From: a virus
Length of the DNA: 43,779 bases
Virus record (IMG/VR): IMGVR_UViG_3300033149_003707
Coordinates: 1-43,779 of that record
Reading direction: 5' to 3' (one strand)
The translations under genes and the position numbers were made by a program. Under the pieces are notes generated by a model. That model did no database searches and was not told the DNA's origin. It saw only the letters and a list, made by a program, of their open reading frames with translations. Shown one piece after another: positions 30,375 to 39,393 of the stretch (positions are counted from its first letter, which is position 1; the number at the start of each line of letters is the position of its first letter).

Positions 30375-31471
30375 AATTCTTAGCCCAACTCCAGCAGATG
30401 GCGGCTTCTGAAATTCTGAATATTGTGCCATCGGAGATATATAGAGAAATTAAAGAGAAAGACCCAACTCCTGTATTCAGAGCCTATGTGGTTGGCCATG
30501 AAGGTGAAGCAACGGGGAAAAAAGTTGGGGCTGGAACAGTGATAAAAAACTGGTTTTCCTCTGCTATTAATAAATTGGTGGAGAAGCTCCAGTTTGGAAC
30601 AAAAGTTTTTCACGGTCATGGTTTCACTAATGAACATGAAGGGAGAATTCCGATAGGTGAGATAGTTGGTAAGGCTGTAAAGAAAATTAAAGACAGATTA
30701 AGTGCGATAGCTGTCACTTATATTTATCCAGAATATAGAAGCCTGCCTCTTGATGTAGCGTCAATAGAGGCAGATATTGACATAGACCCAACCAGAGACA
30801 GCATTGAAGCTGTTGATGTGGCGGGTGTAACTGGAGTTGCTTTAGGCAGCTCTGCGGTCGAAAAGCCTGGGTTTGCAGGCGCTACACTGCTTTCCCAAAT
30901 ACAGGCTTTTGCGAATGGCCACTCCCAATTTAATGACGGAGGTGGAAAAGTGCTTACTCTTGGAGAGATTAAAAAATTTGTGAGTGAGGAGGGCATTAGT
31001 CCGAGTGAGATATTCGGACGAGATGCTTTGATCGACGATCCTATTGTCAAGGGTGCAATTAAGGCCACAGTCCAAGAAGAAACCACCACTGAATATGCCA
31101 GAAGAAAAAAGGCAGAAGAACTAAACGAAAAGCTCAAAGAAAAGCTGAATGAAAAAGATGAGATGATAAAAAAGGTAAGCGTTGAATCTGCGAAAGTCAA
31201 GGCCGCTGACCTTTTCAGCAAAAAAGCCAAAGAGCGCAAGTTAGACGAAAAGCAGATTAAGTTTATTGAAAAAAAGCGGAATTCATTCAACCCGGAAAAA
31301 CCCGATGAGCTTGAAAAAGAGGTTGATACCTTCATGGATTCTATGCTCGAAGAGTACAAAGCGACAGCAGAAATATTTGGCATAAAAGAGGGGAAGAAAG
31401 AAGAGAAGAAAGGTGGCGGTGAGCCAGGAGGCGGAGGATCGGGCGAAGAGAACGAGCTTATACCTGACTGA
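30371..31471 (+). CDS. Prohead protease/scaffold-like protein, 366 aa
   Basis: Residues about 1-160 are a globular domain (FRAYVVGHEGEATG, FHGHGFTNEHEGRIPIGEIVGKA, LPLDVASIEADI), compatible with a phage protease domain. Residues about 230-345 are a long charged coiled coil (KKAEELNEKLKEKLNEKDEM), typical of scaffolds. The last 20 residues are Gly/Glu-rich. The order portal, this gene, decoration-like gene, capsid gene supports a protease-scaffold fusion. A catalytic Ser/His pair is not certain (candidate His within FHGHGF). Confidence 0.65.
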   Translation: MKFLAQLQQMAASEILNIVPSEIYREIKEKDPTPVFRAYVVGHEGEATGKKVGAGTVIKNWFSSAINKLVEKLQFGTKVFHGHGFTNEHEGRIPIGEIVGKAVKKIKDRLSAIAVTYIYPEYRSLPLDVASIEADIDIDPTRDSIEAVDVAGVTGVALGSSAVEKPGFAGATLLSQIQAFANGHSQFNDGGGKVLTLGEIKKFVSEEGISPSEIFGRDALIDDPIVKGAIKATVQEETTTEYARRKKAEELNEKLKEKLNEKDEMIKKVSVESAKVKAADLFSKKAKERKLDEKQIKFIEKKRNSFNPEKPDELEKEVDTFMDSMLEEYKATAEIFGIKEGKKEEKKGGGEPGGGGSGEENELIPD

Positions 31472-31556
31472 AAAGTATAAGCTGCGTAAAAAATGGCGAC
31501 GGATAGTGTGGTTGATTATCCGGGCGAAAAAAAAATCTATAACAACCGAGGCTGAA

Positions 31557-31988
31557 ATGGCACAATTTCTAAGAACAGCCACTCCTTCAGGAGATTGGCG
31601 CAGTTTTAAATTCACTCATGCTGAATCTGGTGTCGCTTATGAAGAGGGTAAGCTCTATAAGATTCAGGACGCTATTGGTGTATTGACTCTTGATATCCAG
31701 TACGGAAGTCAAGGCGAAAAGCTGGACAAAGAAATCGAATCGGGCGATGAAGGTGTTCTCATTTATCATGCCGAGAAGATCAACGTCTACAAGCTAACCG
31801 GAACTGGTGAGAGCTTCTCTCCTGGTGACAAGGTCTATTGGTCTGGCACACAGGGTGCATCTGTAACCCCCAACTATCAGACTGGTTACTATTGGATTGG
31901 AATAGCTGTAAGGGCTGCTGGTGAAAGTGATGAGCTGGTAATGATTGACTTGAAGGGCGATAAGGCTTCATTAACTGAGCCTTTATAA
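31557..31988 (+). CDS. Capsid decoration-like protein (DUF2190-like), 143 aa
   Basis: ATG 31557 is chosen from the sequence MAQFLRTATPSGDWRSF, a natural N terminus; the longer frame to 31413 overlaps the protease gene. The ribosome-binding site is weak (GAGG). Beta-rich throughout: VAYEEGKLYKIQDAIGVL, then GDKVYWSGTQGASVTPN and GYYWIGIAVRAAGESDELVMIDL. The last segments resemble the DUF2190/decoration fold, where a small beta protein trimerises on the capsid surface. Its place immediately before the capsid gene fits. Confidence 0.65.
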   Translation: MAQFLRTATPSGDWRSFKFTHAESGVAYEEGKLYKIQDAIGVLTLDIQYGSQGEKLDKEIESGDEGVLIYHAEKINVYKLTGTGESFSPGDKVYWSGTQGASVTPNYQTGYYWIGIAVRAAGESDELVMIDLKGDKASLTEPL

Positions 31989-31999
31989 GGAGGTAGATA

Positions 32000-32978
32000 A
32001 TGAGAGGAAAAATAATCAAAGATTGGACAAGGGTTGATCCAGAAAAGCTTTTTGATCCGCAAAAGAAAGATCCCAACCACCAGCGACAGCTTATGGAGGC
32101 ACTCCAGTTCTTTTTCGCTTTACCTGACAAATTCACTCCTGGGAAATTCGCTGAAAATAAGAAGTTTCTAGAGAAGAAAAAGGAAATCGAAAAGAACAAA
32201 CTCCAGTATTTCGCTACCCTGAACGATTTTCCTGCCACTGCTAAAGAAGTCATTGATAAATATCACGAACTGGCTGTATATGATAACGGATTTGAGGAAA
32301 TCTTCAATATCCGAGATTATACCGGCTCAAGGCGTGATGGTTTTGCCATTGACAATGTGCAGTGGCGGGGCTTTAGGTTGGCATCGCAGCCTTTTTGAGA
32401 ATCAGGAATACTGGACTCTTGAAGAGAATGCAATTGAGTTTAGGAATGAGGCTTACCGAATCCGGGCAGCCACTTTCTATGCTCTGATTGAGGCGGTTGC
32501 TGGAACGAAGGCTGATATTGCCTGGCAGGCTCATCCTGATGGTATTGCTGCTGGAAACAGGGGTTATCTTGCTGGTAGAGATGCGGCCACTCTGAATCTT
32601 GCTGCTCAGACTATTCTTTTGGCTAACCAGACTAAGGGCTATGGGGTTTCACCGCAGAATATATCCTTTGTCATTCTTGCTCCCATTCAACTGAGAGCAA
32701 GAATCAAACAAGCTCTGAATTACACTTATGACAATGTGGGTGGGTCTCCCTCAGTCATAGATTACAACTTCAGGCCTATTTTCACTACCATGCTGACTGA
32801 TACAGATCATTACTGGGTGATTTTCCCCAAAAAGCGTCTTGTTGCTGGTTATAGAATGGATCTGACTACCTTTGCTGATTTTGACATTCTTTCTTATACC
32901 GATACGGTAGCAGGTTGGATGGCTTTCGGTGGAGCGATTGCAGATACAGATCAATTGGAACGCTGCGATACAGCATAA
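32000..32978 (+). pseudogene. Major capsid protein, broken by frame change/deletion near 32362
   Basis: AAGGAGGTAGATA precedes the ATG. The first frame (32000-32398) gives a normal N-terminal part up to RDGFAIDNVQ, then runs out of frame to a stop. From 32364 another frame reads GGALGWHRSLFENQEYWTLEENAIEFRNEAY and continues to an intact C terminus at 32978. From memory of related capsid proteins, about 25-30 residues that normally lie between these segments (a beta hairpin before the GGxLGW motif) are missing, so this looks like a small deletion, not a simple slip. Because a capsid protein is essential, the break is probably an assembly error. Otherwise the genome is defective. Confidence 0.75.
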
Positions 32979-33001
32979 TTGATGTTGATGTTGAGGATAA
33001 A

Positions 33002-33030
33002 AGAGGCCGTCAGACAAGCGGGCGGCCTCT
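33002..33030 (+). terminator. Intrinsic terminator-like hairpin after capsid gene
   Basis: AGAGGCCG (33002-33009) pairs with CGGCCTCT (33023-33030), 8 bp with a 13-base loop, followed by the pyrimidine-rich CTTCTATCT. It lies 23 bases after the capsid stop and 20 bases before the cupin gene, so it may limit read-through from capsid into the glycan cassette. Confidence 0.6.
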
Positions 33031-33050
33031 CTTCTATCTAAAAGGAAAAG

Positions 33051-33401
33051 ATGAATAAACAAGGTAAAGTTTGGGGAGAGACGGAAGAGATTTTTAACGA
33101 TGGTAGAGTCTCTATCCATTATCTCTGGATCAGGAAAGGAGGTTATTGTTCAGAACACAAACATTCAAAAAAATCGAATTTGTTCTATATTATCAACGGG
33201 CAGCTTGAGATATCTATCTGGAGGGAAAAGGGCGTGGATAAAACGATTATAGGTGATGGGGAAAGCTCCTTTGTTCCTCCTGATGTATATCACAAATTCA
33301 GGGCGATTCGTGACACGGAATGTATAGAAATTTACGAGGTTAAACTTGAACCTAATGATATAGACCGGCGAACAATTGGAGGTATTAAGTGGAACAGGTG
33401 A
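33051..33401 (+). CDS. Cupin-domain protein (sugar-isomerase type), 116 aa
   Basis: Single cupin barrel. Motif 1 is GGYCSEHKHSKKSNLFYIINGQLEI (residues about 28-52), with His32 and His34 and the NG turn. Motif 2 is GDGESSFVPPDVYHKFRAI with a third His. This is the metal-binding cupin of the type in mannose-6-phosphate isomerase C-terminal domains and related sugar-handling proteins. It opens a glycan-related cassette and overlaps the next gene by 13 bases. AAAAGGAAAAG precedes the ATG. Substrate unknown. Confidence 0.78.
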   Translation: MNKQGKVWGETEEIFNDGRVSIHYLWIRKGGYCSEHKHSKKSNLFYIINGQLEISIWREKGVDKTIIGDGESSFVPPDVYHKFRAIRDTECIEIYEVKLEPNDIDRRTIGGIKWNR

Positions 33402-35695
33402 TAACTACCAGAAATCGAAATATTAAACATATTTTAGAACAAAAAGAGCAGCAACAAAGAGAAAATGTGCAAAAGACACGAAAAATTATAACACAGATGA
33501 TAACTACACGTGATACGGCAGTAAATAGAATAGTTGAAAAAAAGAGCAAGCAAGATGAATATCGCAGGATTTGGGCCGAACTAAGAAAGAAGAAATTCGG
33601 GGCCATACCTGGTTATTTTCCTTATACTCAAGAAGTAAATAGACATTTTTCAGAAGTACTTGAAGATGGGGCATGGAAAGGCCATCGATGTTTCATTATC
33701 GGTGGCGGCGAGAGTCTCAAAGGATTCGATTTCTCAAAGCTTAATGGTGAACTTATTATTGGGGTGAATAGGGCTTATGAGAAAGTCGATTGTTCAATTA
33801 TGTTTGCAATGGATTATGAATTTTATAAATGGATAGTTAGAGGCAAACTGGGCCAAAAAGCAAAAGAGAAGTTCGATAATTTCAAAGGCTATAAAGTCTG
33901 GGTTGATTCAGCAAAATATTCATATCTGAAAGATATTTTTCTCTTGAATTGTATCGGTACTGATGGATTCTCGTGGTCCTTAAAAGATGGGTTGGCCAGT
34001 GGCTGCAATTCTGGCTATGCGGCTTTGAACTTAGCTGTGTGTCTAGGTGCTAATCCTATTTATTTGTTGGGTTTTGACATGAGAGGGGGACATTGGCATA
34101 CCGAATATCCTGATAAGCAACCTGAATCCGTTTATAAGAAATTCAAAATATATTTTGAGAAGATTGCACCCGAATTGAAACAAAAAGGAATCAAAGTCAT
34201 AAACCTCAATCCAAATAGCACCTTAAGGTGCTTTGAATTCGGCAAGTTTGAGGATATCAGGCGGGAGACAATAACGGCGATAACACCGACAGGAGATAGA
34301 CCATTAGCATTTGCCCTATGTCAGCAGTGGATGAGGCATCAGACGAGGCAGCCAGACCAATGGATTGTTGTAGATGATGGCAAAAAGCCCATGAAACCAT
34401 CTATGCTGATGCAATATGTGAGAAGAGAACCGCAACCTAGCGACCCCAAACATACACTCATCCTTAATCTTAAGAAAGCGATGCCGCTTATAAATGGCGA
34501 TAAGATTATGATTATAGAAGATGATGAGTATTATGCACCTGAATATATAGCGAAGATGGCACTTGGACTTGATCGATATGAGGTTGTAGGTATTGGAAAG
34601 AGCAAGTATTATCACCTGCCTTCGGGCGGTTATTTTAAGATTGGGAATACCACTCATGCCTCTCTTGCAGAGACGGGTTTCAGGAGTTCCTTTCTACCAG
34701 AATTTAAAGCTCTTTTAGACAGAAATAATGTTTATCTAGATTTTGATTTATGGAAAAAGATTAGTAAAAAAGGACGAGGATTTATTTTTTTAGATGATGA
34801 TAGAAATCCCCTCTATGTCGGTATGAAGGGGCTTCCCGGAAGGACTGGAATAGGCAGAGGTCATGATCCGACATTTTATAAAAAATATCCTCAAGATAAA
34901 GACAGGGCAGTCCTCAAGAAGTGGATACCTAAGGATTATAATATTTATATGGATGTACTTAATAAGAAGTTGACAGATAATAATTATCAACTATATTTTC
35001 CTGATATAACCGGAATAACTGTCTGTTATAACACAAAGGATTTAATAGAGCGGGCTTACAATTCAGTCCGTAAATTTCATCCTTATATGCCTATTATTAT
35101 TATCGATGGGTCTGATCCAAAAGACCCGTGTGCTTCTTATATTAAAAGCCTATCGTCTAATCTGACCACTGTTATTTCTCTCGGATATAATATCGGTCAT
35201 GGTAAGGGTATGGTAATGGGGATAAATAATGCTAAAACAAAGTATGCTCTTATTTTTGATTCCGATATAGAGATGCTGAAATCCCCTGTTCAGGCCATGT
35301 TGGAGATGATGGAAGAGGACACATTCGGGGTCGGCTTCATACAAAAAGTTGGGATGGATGGTTATGATTATGGAGTTAAGCCTGAACATAAAGGACAGGA
35401 ATGGATGCTATATTTACATCCTTATTTTCAATTAATAAATATCGAGAATTATAGGAAATTTCACCCCTATGTTCATCATGGTGCACCCTGTTATTTGACA
35501 ATGCGAGACATTTATAAACGGGGATTATCAAATAAGATATTAAAGGAATTTCCTGGCCTCGGCCATTCGGCTAGTCAGGGCTATGGTTGGAAAGGGAAAC
35601 CGAAGGAATATATAAGACATGATACTCGTGGTACTCGCATTGTACGTAAAAAGAAAAATCTTAATGAAATAGAACAAGGATGGGTCTATAAATGA
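33389..35695 (+). CDS. Multidomain glycosyltransferase (DUF115 + two GT-A domains), 768 aa
   Basis: GTG start with GGAGG six bases upstream. Residues about 1-75 are a charged coiled coil. About 97-290 is a DUF115/MptE-like nucleotide-sugar fold (HRCFIIGGGESLKGFDFS, YLLGFDMRGGHW). About 295-500 is a GT-A-like domain with IMIIEDDEYY (about 375-384, DxD-like). About 540-705 is a GT2-like domain with YALIFDSDIEML (about 619-630, DSD motif) and an IGHGKGMVMGI stretch. It likely transfers sugars to a virion protein or host glycan. Linking three sugar-transfer domains in one protein is unusual for a phage of this size. Neighbours are a cupin, more glycosyltransferases and a sulfotransferase. Confidence 0.8.
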   Translation: MEQVITTRNRNIKHILEQKEQQQRENVQKTRKIITQMITTRDTAVNRIVEKKSKQDEYRRIWAELRKKKFGAIPGYFPYTQEVNRHFSEVLEDGAWKGHRCFIIGGGESLKGFDFSKLNGELIIGVNRAYEKVDCSIMFAMDYEFYKWIVRGKLGQKAKEKFDNFKGYKVWVDSAKYSYLKDIFLLNCIGTDGFSWSLKDGLASGCNSGYAALNLAVCLGANPIYLLGFDMRGGHWHTEYPDKQPESVYKKFKIYFEKIAPELKQKGIKVINLNPNSTLRCFEFGKFEDIRRETITAITPTGDRPLAFALCQQWMRHQTRQPDQWIVVDDGKKPMKPSMLMQYVRREPQPSDPKHTLILNLKKAMPLINGDKIMIIEDDEYYAPEYIAKMALGLDRYEVVGIGKSKYYHLPSGGYFKIGNTTHASLAETGFRSSFLPEFKALLDRNNVYLDFDLWKKISKKGRGFIFLDDDRNPLYVGMKGLPGRTGIGRGHDPTFYKKYPQDKDRAVLKKWIPKDYNIYMDVLNKKLTDNNYQLYFPDITGITVCYNTKDLIERAYNSVRKFHPYMPIIIIDGSDPKDPCASYIKSLSSNLTTVISLGYNIGHGKGMVMGINNAKTKYALIFDSDIEMLKSPVQAMLEMMEEDTFGVGFIQKVGMDGYDYGVKPEHKGQEWMLYLHPYFQLINIENYRKFHPYVHHGAPCYLTMRDIYKRGLSNKILKEFPGLGHSASQGYGWKGKPKEYIRHDTRGTRIVRKKKNLNEIEQGWVYK

Positions 35696-36270
35696 AAACT
35701 ATCGCTTTTATTACCCGTGTCCATCCTAAGCGGCCGAATATGCTTAAAAAGTGTATAGAATCTATCAAGATGCAAACAAGCAATGATTATATCCATATTC
35801 TTCATCGGGATGACAAGACTTCTGAAGGCTATGGCGTGGCCTCTGCTAATCGCTCATTAACAAAAATAAAAGATATAGATGCTGAATATGCAATGATTCT
35901 TGATGATGATGATATACTTATTGATTCAGAATTTGTTGAGACATTCAGGAAGAAGATTAATAGAAAAAAACCAGAGATTATATTTTTCAAGGGAATAATA
36001 AATGGTGTTGGCGTATTCCCAAGACCGGAGGTCTGGAAAGCAGCTCCTAAATTTGCTATGATAGCTTCGTTTTGTCTTGCGGTTCGGCGTGATGTCTGGA
36101 TGGCAAATATCTATGAATTTGGCAGGCCTACGCTGGCTGGACTTGGTGGTGATTTTAGTTTTATTTCTTCATGTTATAAGAATACGAAAAACCATTTCTG
36201 GTGGGATCGAGTAGTGGCAAGGACACAGAAGGGACCGGGAAGAGGAAAGGGGGAACGTGATCATGCCTAA
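35692..36270 (+). CDS. Glycosyltransferase family 2-like, 192 aa
   Basis: Begins MKTIAFITRVHPKRPNMLKKCIESI, the typical opening of GT2 domains. AMILDDDDILID (about 67-78) is the DxD metal/nucleotide-sugar motif. GDFSFIS later provides the acceptor-side acidic residue. Short (192 residues), lacking membrane segments. ATGA overlap with the preceding gene. Substrate unknown. Confidence 0.82.
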   Translation: MKTIAFITRVHPKRPNMLKKCIESIKMQTSNDYIHILHRDDKTSEGYGVASANRSLTKIKDIDAEYAMILDDDDILIDSEFVETFRKKINRKKPEIIFFKGIINGVGVFPRPEVWKAAPKFAMIASFCLAVRRDVWMANIYEFGRPTLAGLGGDFSFISSCYKNTKNHFWWDRVVARTQKGPGRGKGERDHA

Positions 36271-36901
36271 AGTGTCGGTTGTGATTGTAACTTACAGGCG
36301 AAAGGCTAATTTGGGAAAAATTATCTCTGCCTGGTTAAATGAAACTTCTAATGTCTGGCTATGCGATTGCTCAAAAGAGGGTATGCGTTATTCTGATATC
36401 AATTATGTATATTGTTATCCTGATCCTGGAAATAAAATCCGTCATGCTGTAGCCCTGTTGACTAGAGGCGATTATGTAATAAAGACTGATGATGATCTTT
36501 TACCCAAGCCAGGACTTATAAATGATTTTCTCAGAAATAGGGATAAAGGTGGAATCCTGGGGATACATGGCAGAAAATTCAATGGCGAAAGTTATTATAG
36601 AAATACAAAAGCTCTTGAGGGAAAGGAGATAAAAGAAATAACCGAGGTCGATTTTGTCGGGATTTGTACATTTACACCGAGAGACAATTTAGCCTTTGAT
36701 CTTAGAGGATGTAAAAGTCCGATTGAAGATTTGTTTTGGCAAATGAAAGCTTTCCCACATATCAGGAAATGGGTTATTTCCACAAAGAATTATGAGAAAT
36801 TGCCAGAGAGCAATGATGAAGAATGTCTTTTCTTCAATAAAAAAGCGAGGCAGATAAGAGAGGCGTTTTACAATAAATATTATTTGAGGAACTATAGATG
36901 A
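36263..36901 (+). CDS. Glycosyltransferase family 2-like, 212 aa
   Basis: The ATG at 36263 is nine bases after AAAGGGGG; a GTG at 36257 is too close. MPKVSVVIVTYRRKANL is a canonical GT2 N terminus. YVIKTDDDLLPKPGLI (about 74-89) contains the DDD motif. FVGICTFTPRDNLAF and IEDLFWQMKA complete the acceptor half. It overlaps the previous gene by eight bases and the next by four. Likely acts in sequence with its neighbours on the same glycan. Confidence 0.85.
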   Translation: MPKVSVVIVTYRRKANLGKIISAWLNETSNVWLCDCSKEGMRYSDINYVYCYPDPGNKIRHAVALLTRGDYVIKTDDDLLPKPGLINDFLRNRDKGGILGIHGRKFNGESYYRNTKALEGKEIKEITEVDFVGICTFTPRDNLAFDLRGCKSPIEDLFWQMKAFPHIRKWVISTKNYEKLPESNDEECLFFNKKARQIREAFYNKYYLRNYR

Positions 36902-37482
36902 GAAATTTTGCTATAACTGCTATGGGACGATCGGGGACAAAATTCCTTGCTGAAAACATGAATAAGTCTAAGAAATGGACGGTAACAGTCCCAGAAATAC
37001 AGAAACGATTTAATCGGGATTTTTACGGTGAAGTTAATAGTTATCTGAGATTTATAATAGATAAGATAGAATGCGAAAAGAAAGGAATTATTCTAAGAAA
37101 CCCCATAGATCTCTGGCTATCCATTACCTCCTGGCATAGCCAGGAAAGATGGGCTAGTATTCTCAAGAAAAAATGGAATCAGGATTTCAGAGACATTCAA
37201 AAAGCCATTCCTCATCTTCTGAATCTGGTAGAATCAGGAAATTATCATGTCATCTCATTCAGGCGAATGACAACAGATTTAGGATATTTGCGGAATATTT
37301 TTGAATATTTTGGAGTTGATAATGTTGAGGTTGACGAGAAGATGTTGACTACGAAGGTAAACGCAGCCCCTGAAAGGTTGAGAACATCATGGGAGGATTT
37401 TGATCATGAAATCAGAGCGAAAATAATGAGGCTAAATGATGAGTATCTCAGGAGAACAGAAAAGATATTTATGAGGGATTAA
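36898..37482 (+). CDS. Sulfotransferase-like protein, 194 aa
   Basis: AITAMGRSGTKFLAENM (residues 5-21) matches the 5'-phosphosulfate-binding loop of sulfotransferases (RSGTTFL-type). IILRNPIDLWLSITSWH (64-80), with Arg67 and Ser75 eight residues apart, matches the 3'-phosphate-binding motif (RxPxxxxxS). These are the two PAPS-binding hallmarks. The protein is about 60-70 residues shorter than classical enzymes. Together with the glycosyltransferases it may sulfate a glycan. A different phosphate-ester P-loop enzyme is the alternative. Confidence 0.72.
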   Translation: MRNFAITAMGRSGTKFLAENMNKSKKWTVTVPEIQKRFNRDFYGEVNSYLRFIIDKIECEKKGIILRNPIDLWLSITSWHSQERWASILKKKWNQDFRDIQKAIPHLLNLVESGNYHVISFRRMTTDLGYLRNIFEYFGVDNVEVDEKMLTTKVNAAPERLRTSWEDFDHEIRAKIMRLNDEYLRRTEKIFMRD

Positions 37483-37704
37483 ATGGTAAATGACGCAGTC
37501 ATTATCAAATGTGACTATGAAGGGACAAAAAATCCTATTTATATTGGAAGGGCTAATCCTAATACATCAGAAACAGATGAGGGTTGGCAAATATATAAAT
37601 ATATTTATAATGCTGATGGTAATGTGATTTCCCGACTATATGCCGAAGGAAATTACATGTTTCGTTTTAAATGGTCGTTAAGAAAAAAATACACATATAA
37701 ATGA
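37483..37704 (+). CDS. Small head-region protein (ADGN-motif family), 73 aa
   Basis: KYIYNADGNVISRLYAEGNYMFRFKWSLRKKYTY (about 39-72) fits a short beta-strand repeat family I recall from phage head clusters, where the text resembles Y-D-NG-I--IKWADGD--F-NIWDDRA-YTY. Function unknown. It directly follows the sulfotransferase stop and precedes the connector genes, so it belongs to the head operon. Confidence 0.6.
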   Translation: MVNDAVIIKCDYEGTKNPIYIGRANPNTSETDEGWQIYKYIYNADGNVISRLYAEGNYMFRFKWSLRKKYTYK

Positions 37705-37712
37705 GGTGAGAA

Positions 37713-38177
37713 ATGTCACTTGGATGGTTTAACGACTTAGATGATGCTAAATCCTATTTTACAAACGAACGATTGGTAACTGATGCCTGGGATGCCCTAT
37801 CAGGTGATGCCACCAAAACTAAGGCCGTAAAGAACGCCTATAACCGCATCTATTACGACCCAAGATATAATGTACCGACTTATGCAAATGCTACGGCCAG
37901 CCAATTAATCATCCTCAAAAAGGTTAACGGCGAAATGGCCTATTATCTGGCACAGCACTTAGCCGATGAAGACAGAAGGAAAGGATTAGAGGCTCAGGGT
38001 GTAACCGATGCGGGCATAGTCAAGGAAAAATACAGCAAAGATGATTTAATGAGCCTGCCAGTACCACCATTTGTGGATACACTTCTAAATGATTTCAAGA
38101 CAGCCAAAGCATTTGGGGTTGTGAATATAGACAGGGATGAGGATGAGAAGGCTGATGAGGATGTGGTGGATTTGTGA
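37713..38177 (+). CDS. Head-tail connector / head-completion protein, 154 aa
   Basis: Helical, soluble protein with an opening FNDLDDAKSYFTNERLVTDAWDALSGDA and KNAYNRIYYDPRYNVP, resembling DnaT-like/gp6-type head-completion adaptors (DDAxxYxxxR...W). It is encoded immediately before the minor head protein and the head-closure gene, the expected place for the first connector ring. Acidic C-terminal tail (DRDEDEKADEDVVDL). Confidence 0.7.
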   Translation: MSLGWFNDLDDAKSYFTNERLVTDAWDALSGDATKTKAVKNAYNRIYYDPRYNVPTYANATASQLIILKKVNGEMAYYLAQHLADEDRRKGLEAQGVTDAGIVKEKYSKDDLMSLPVPPFVDTLLNDFKTAKAFGVVNIDRDEDEKADEDVVDL

Positions 38178-39101
38178 ATGGCAAGACGACAAGGACTTAT
38201 ACCGCTAAGGGAAAAGACAAATGAGCTTGAAAGGATATATCGACAAGCAGAGAAAGAGATTACAAAAGAGCTTTTCTCCTTCGATATTGGAGATTATCAA
38301 GAGATGAGAGCGATGAGGCTTCAAAAAAACATTGACCGTATAATAAGCAGGCTTAATCGGGCGGCGATAAGATGGACGAAGGAATCTATCCCTATGGCTT
38401 ATAAGAAGGCTCATGATATATCTAAGGTAAAACTTGAAATTTTAGGTGCTAAGAAAAACGTTGAATACCCAGAAAAGACGCACAGTCGGACAATTGGCGA
38501 TTATGAGAACGCAACCATGAATGACCTTATAAAGGCAAATATGAGCATTAAGACGAATATAGCCACTTTTCTTTACTTAGCCAGGCAGGCGAATCAAGGG
38601 CTTTTACAGTTTCAGGCCTTCGATCTGAGAGATGAGGAAATTATTGCTGGCCTTCTGGATGAAGCGATGATGGAAGGCGAAACCAGGCAGTATGCTTATA
38701 AAGCCATAAGGGAACATTTTAATCAGAAATTTGGCGATGCTAAATATATCAATATTAATGGTCGTAATTATAACATGCGGAAATATTCTCAATTAGTAGC
38801 CAGAACAAGGCTGAGACATGTCCAAACTGAAGCAGTCAAGAATATTTGTAATCAATATGAGAATGATTTAGTAGAAGTTTCGAGTCATGGTACAAAATGT
38901 GAAATTTGTTTGCCTCACGAAGGACAGGTTTATTCTTTGTCTGGTAAGCATCCATATTATCCATTGTTTGATGATAGTTGGATGCACCCCCGCTGTGAGC
39001 ATAGTATTTCACCCACATCAGAAGTGGCTTTAAGGTGGAGAGAGAAATACGCTGGTGAAGAAAAGCGAATGTGGCAAGAGTGGGAGGGGGCACATGCTTA
39101 G
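38178..39101 (+). CDS. Phage minor head protein (MuF/SPP1 gp7-like), 307 aa
   Basis: Long helical N-terminal region, then LARTRLRHVQTEAVKNICNQYENDLVEVSSHGTKCEICLPHEGQVYSL. The C-terminal CEICLPHEGQ...DDSWMHPRCEH pattern carries the Cys/His metal-binding motif of the phage minor head (Mu gpF/minor capsid 2) domain. A few copies are usually packaged with the portal. The start follows the previous stop by one base. Confidence 0.82.
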   Translation: MARRQGLIPLREKTNELERIYRQAEKEITKELFSFDIGDYQEMRAMRLQKNIDRIISRLNRAAIRWTKESIPMAYKKAHDISKVKLEILGAKKNVEYPEKTHSRTIGDYENATMNDLIKANMSIKTNIATFLYLARQANQGLLQFQAFDLRDEEIIAGLLDEAMMEGETRQYAYKAIREHFNQKFGDAKYININGRNYNMRKYSQLVARTRLRHVQTEAVKNICNQYENDLVEVSSHGTKCEICLPHEGQVYSLSGKHPYYPLFDDSWMHPRCEHSISPTSEVALRWREKYAGEEKRMWQEWEGAHA

Positions 39102-39393
39102 GGCATATTGTGTCGATAGTATTATAATTGTTCGCCATCAAGGCGAGGATTCATGGGGAGAACCATTGACACCAATTGAAATTAAAGTCAAAGGATATGT
39201 AGATTGGGAAACACATCTTATTAGAAATATTGCGGGAGAGCAAGTGGTTTCGAGGGGAACGGTAACAATTATCTATGATGAATCATTAACTCATCAAGAT
39301 TTCATAAAAATAAATGGGACTCAATATGCGATTCTTGATGTGAGACAAATTAAGGATTTTTCAATCGTTGGTCAGAAGGTGCATTTGGCATGA
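39094..39393 (+). CDS. Head-closure protein, 99 aa
   Basis: ATG 39094, inside the previous gene's 3' end, after GGGAGGGGGCAC. A beta-rich protein, IIIVRHQGEDSWGEPLTPIEIKVKGYVDWETHLIRN, with GEQVVSRGTVTIIYDE and INGTQYAILDVRQIKD, matching the SPP1 gp16/HK97 gp7-type stopper fold, a beta barrel that closes the portal-connector channel. Position agrees. Confidence 0.72.
   Translation: MLRAYCVDSIIIVRHQGEDSWGEPLTPIEIKVKGYVDWETHLIRNIAGEQVVSRGTVTIIYDESLTHQDFIKINGTQYAILDVRQIKDFSIVGQKVHLA

Noticed and set aside
30724-31383. Long minus-strand ORF (219 codons)
   Set aside because: It is antisense to the protease/scaffold gene, rich in Ser/Phe as expected from the complement of a Lys/Glu-rich frame, and has no ribosome-binding site or motif.
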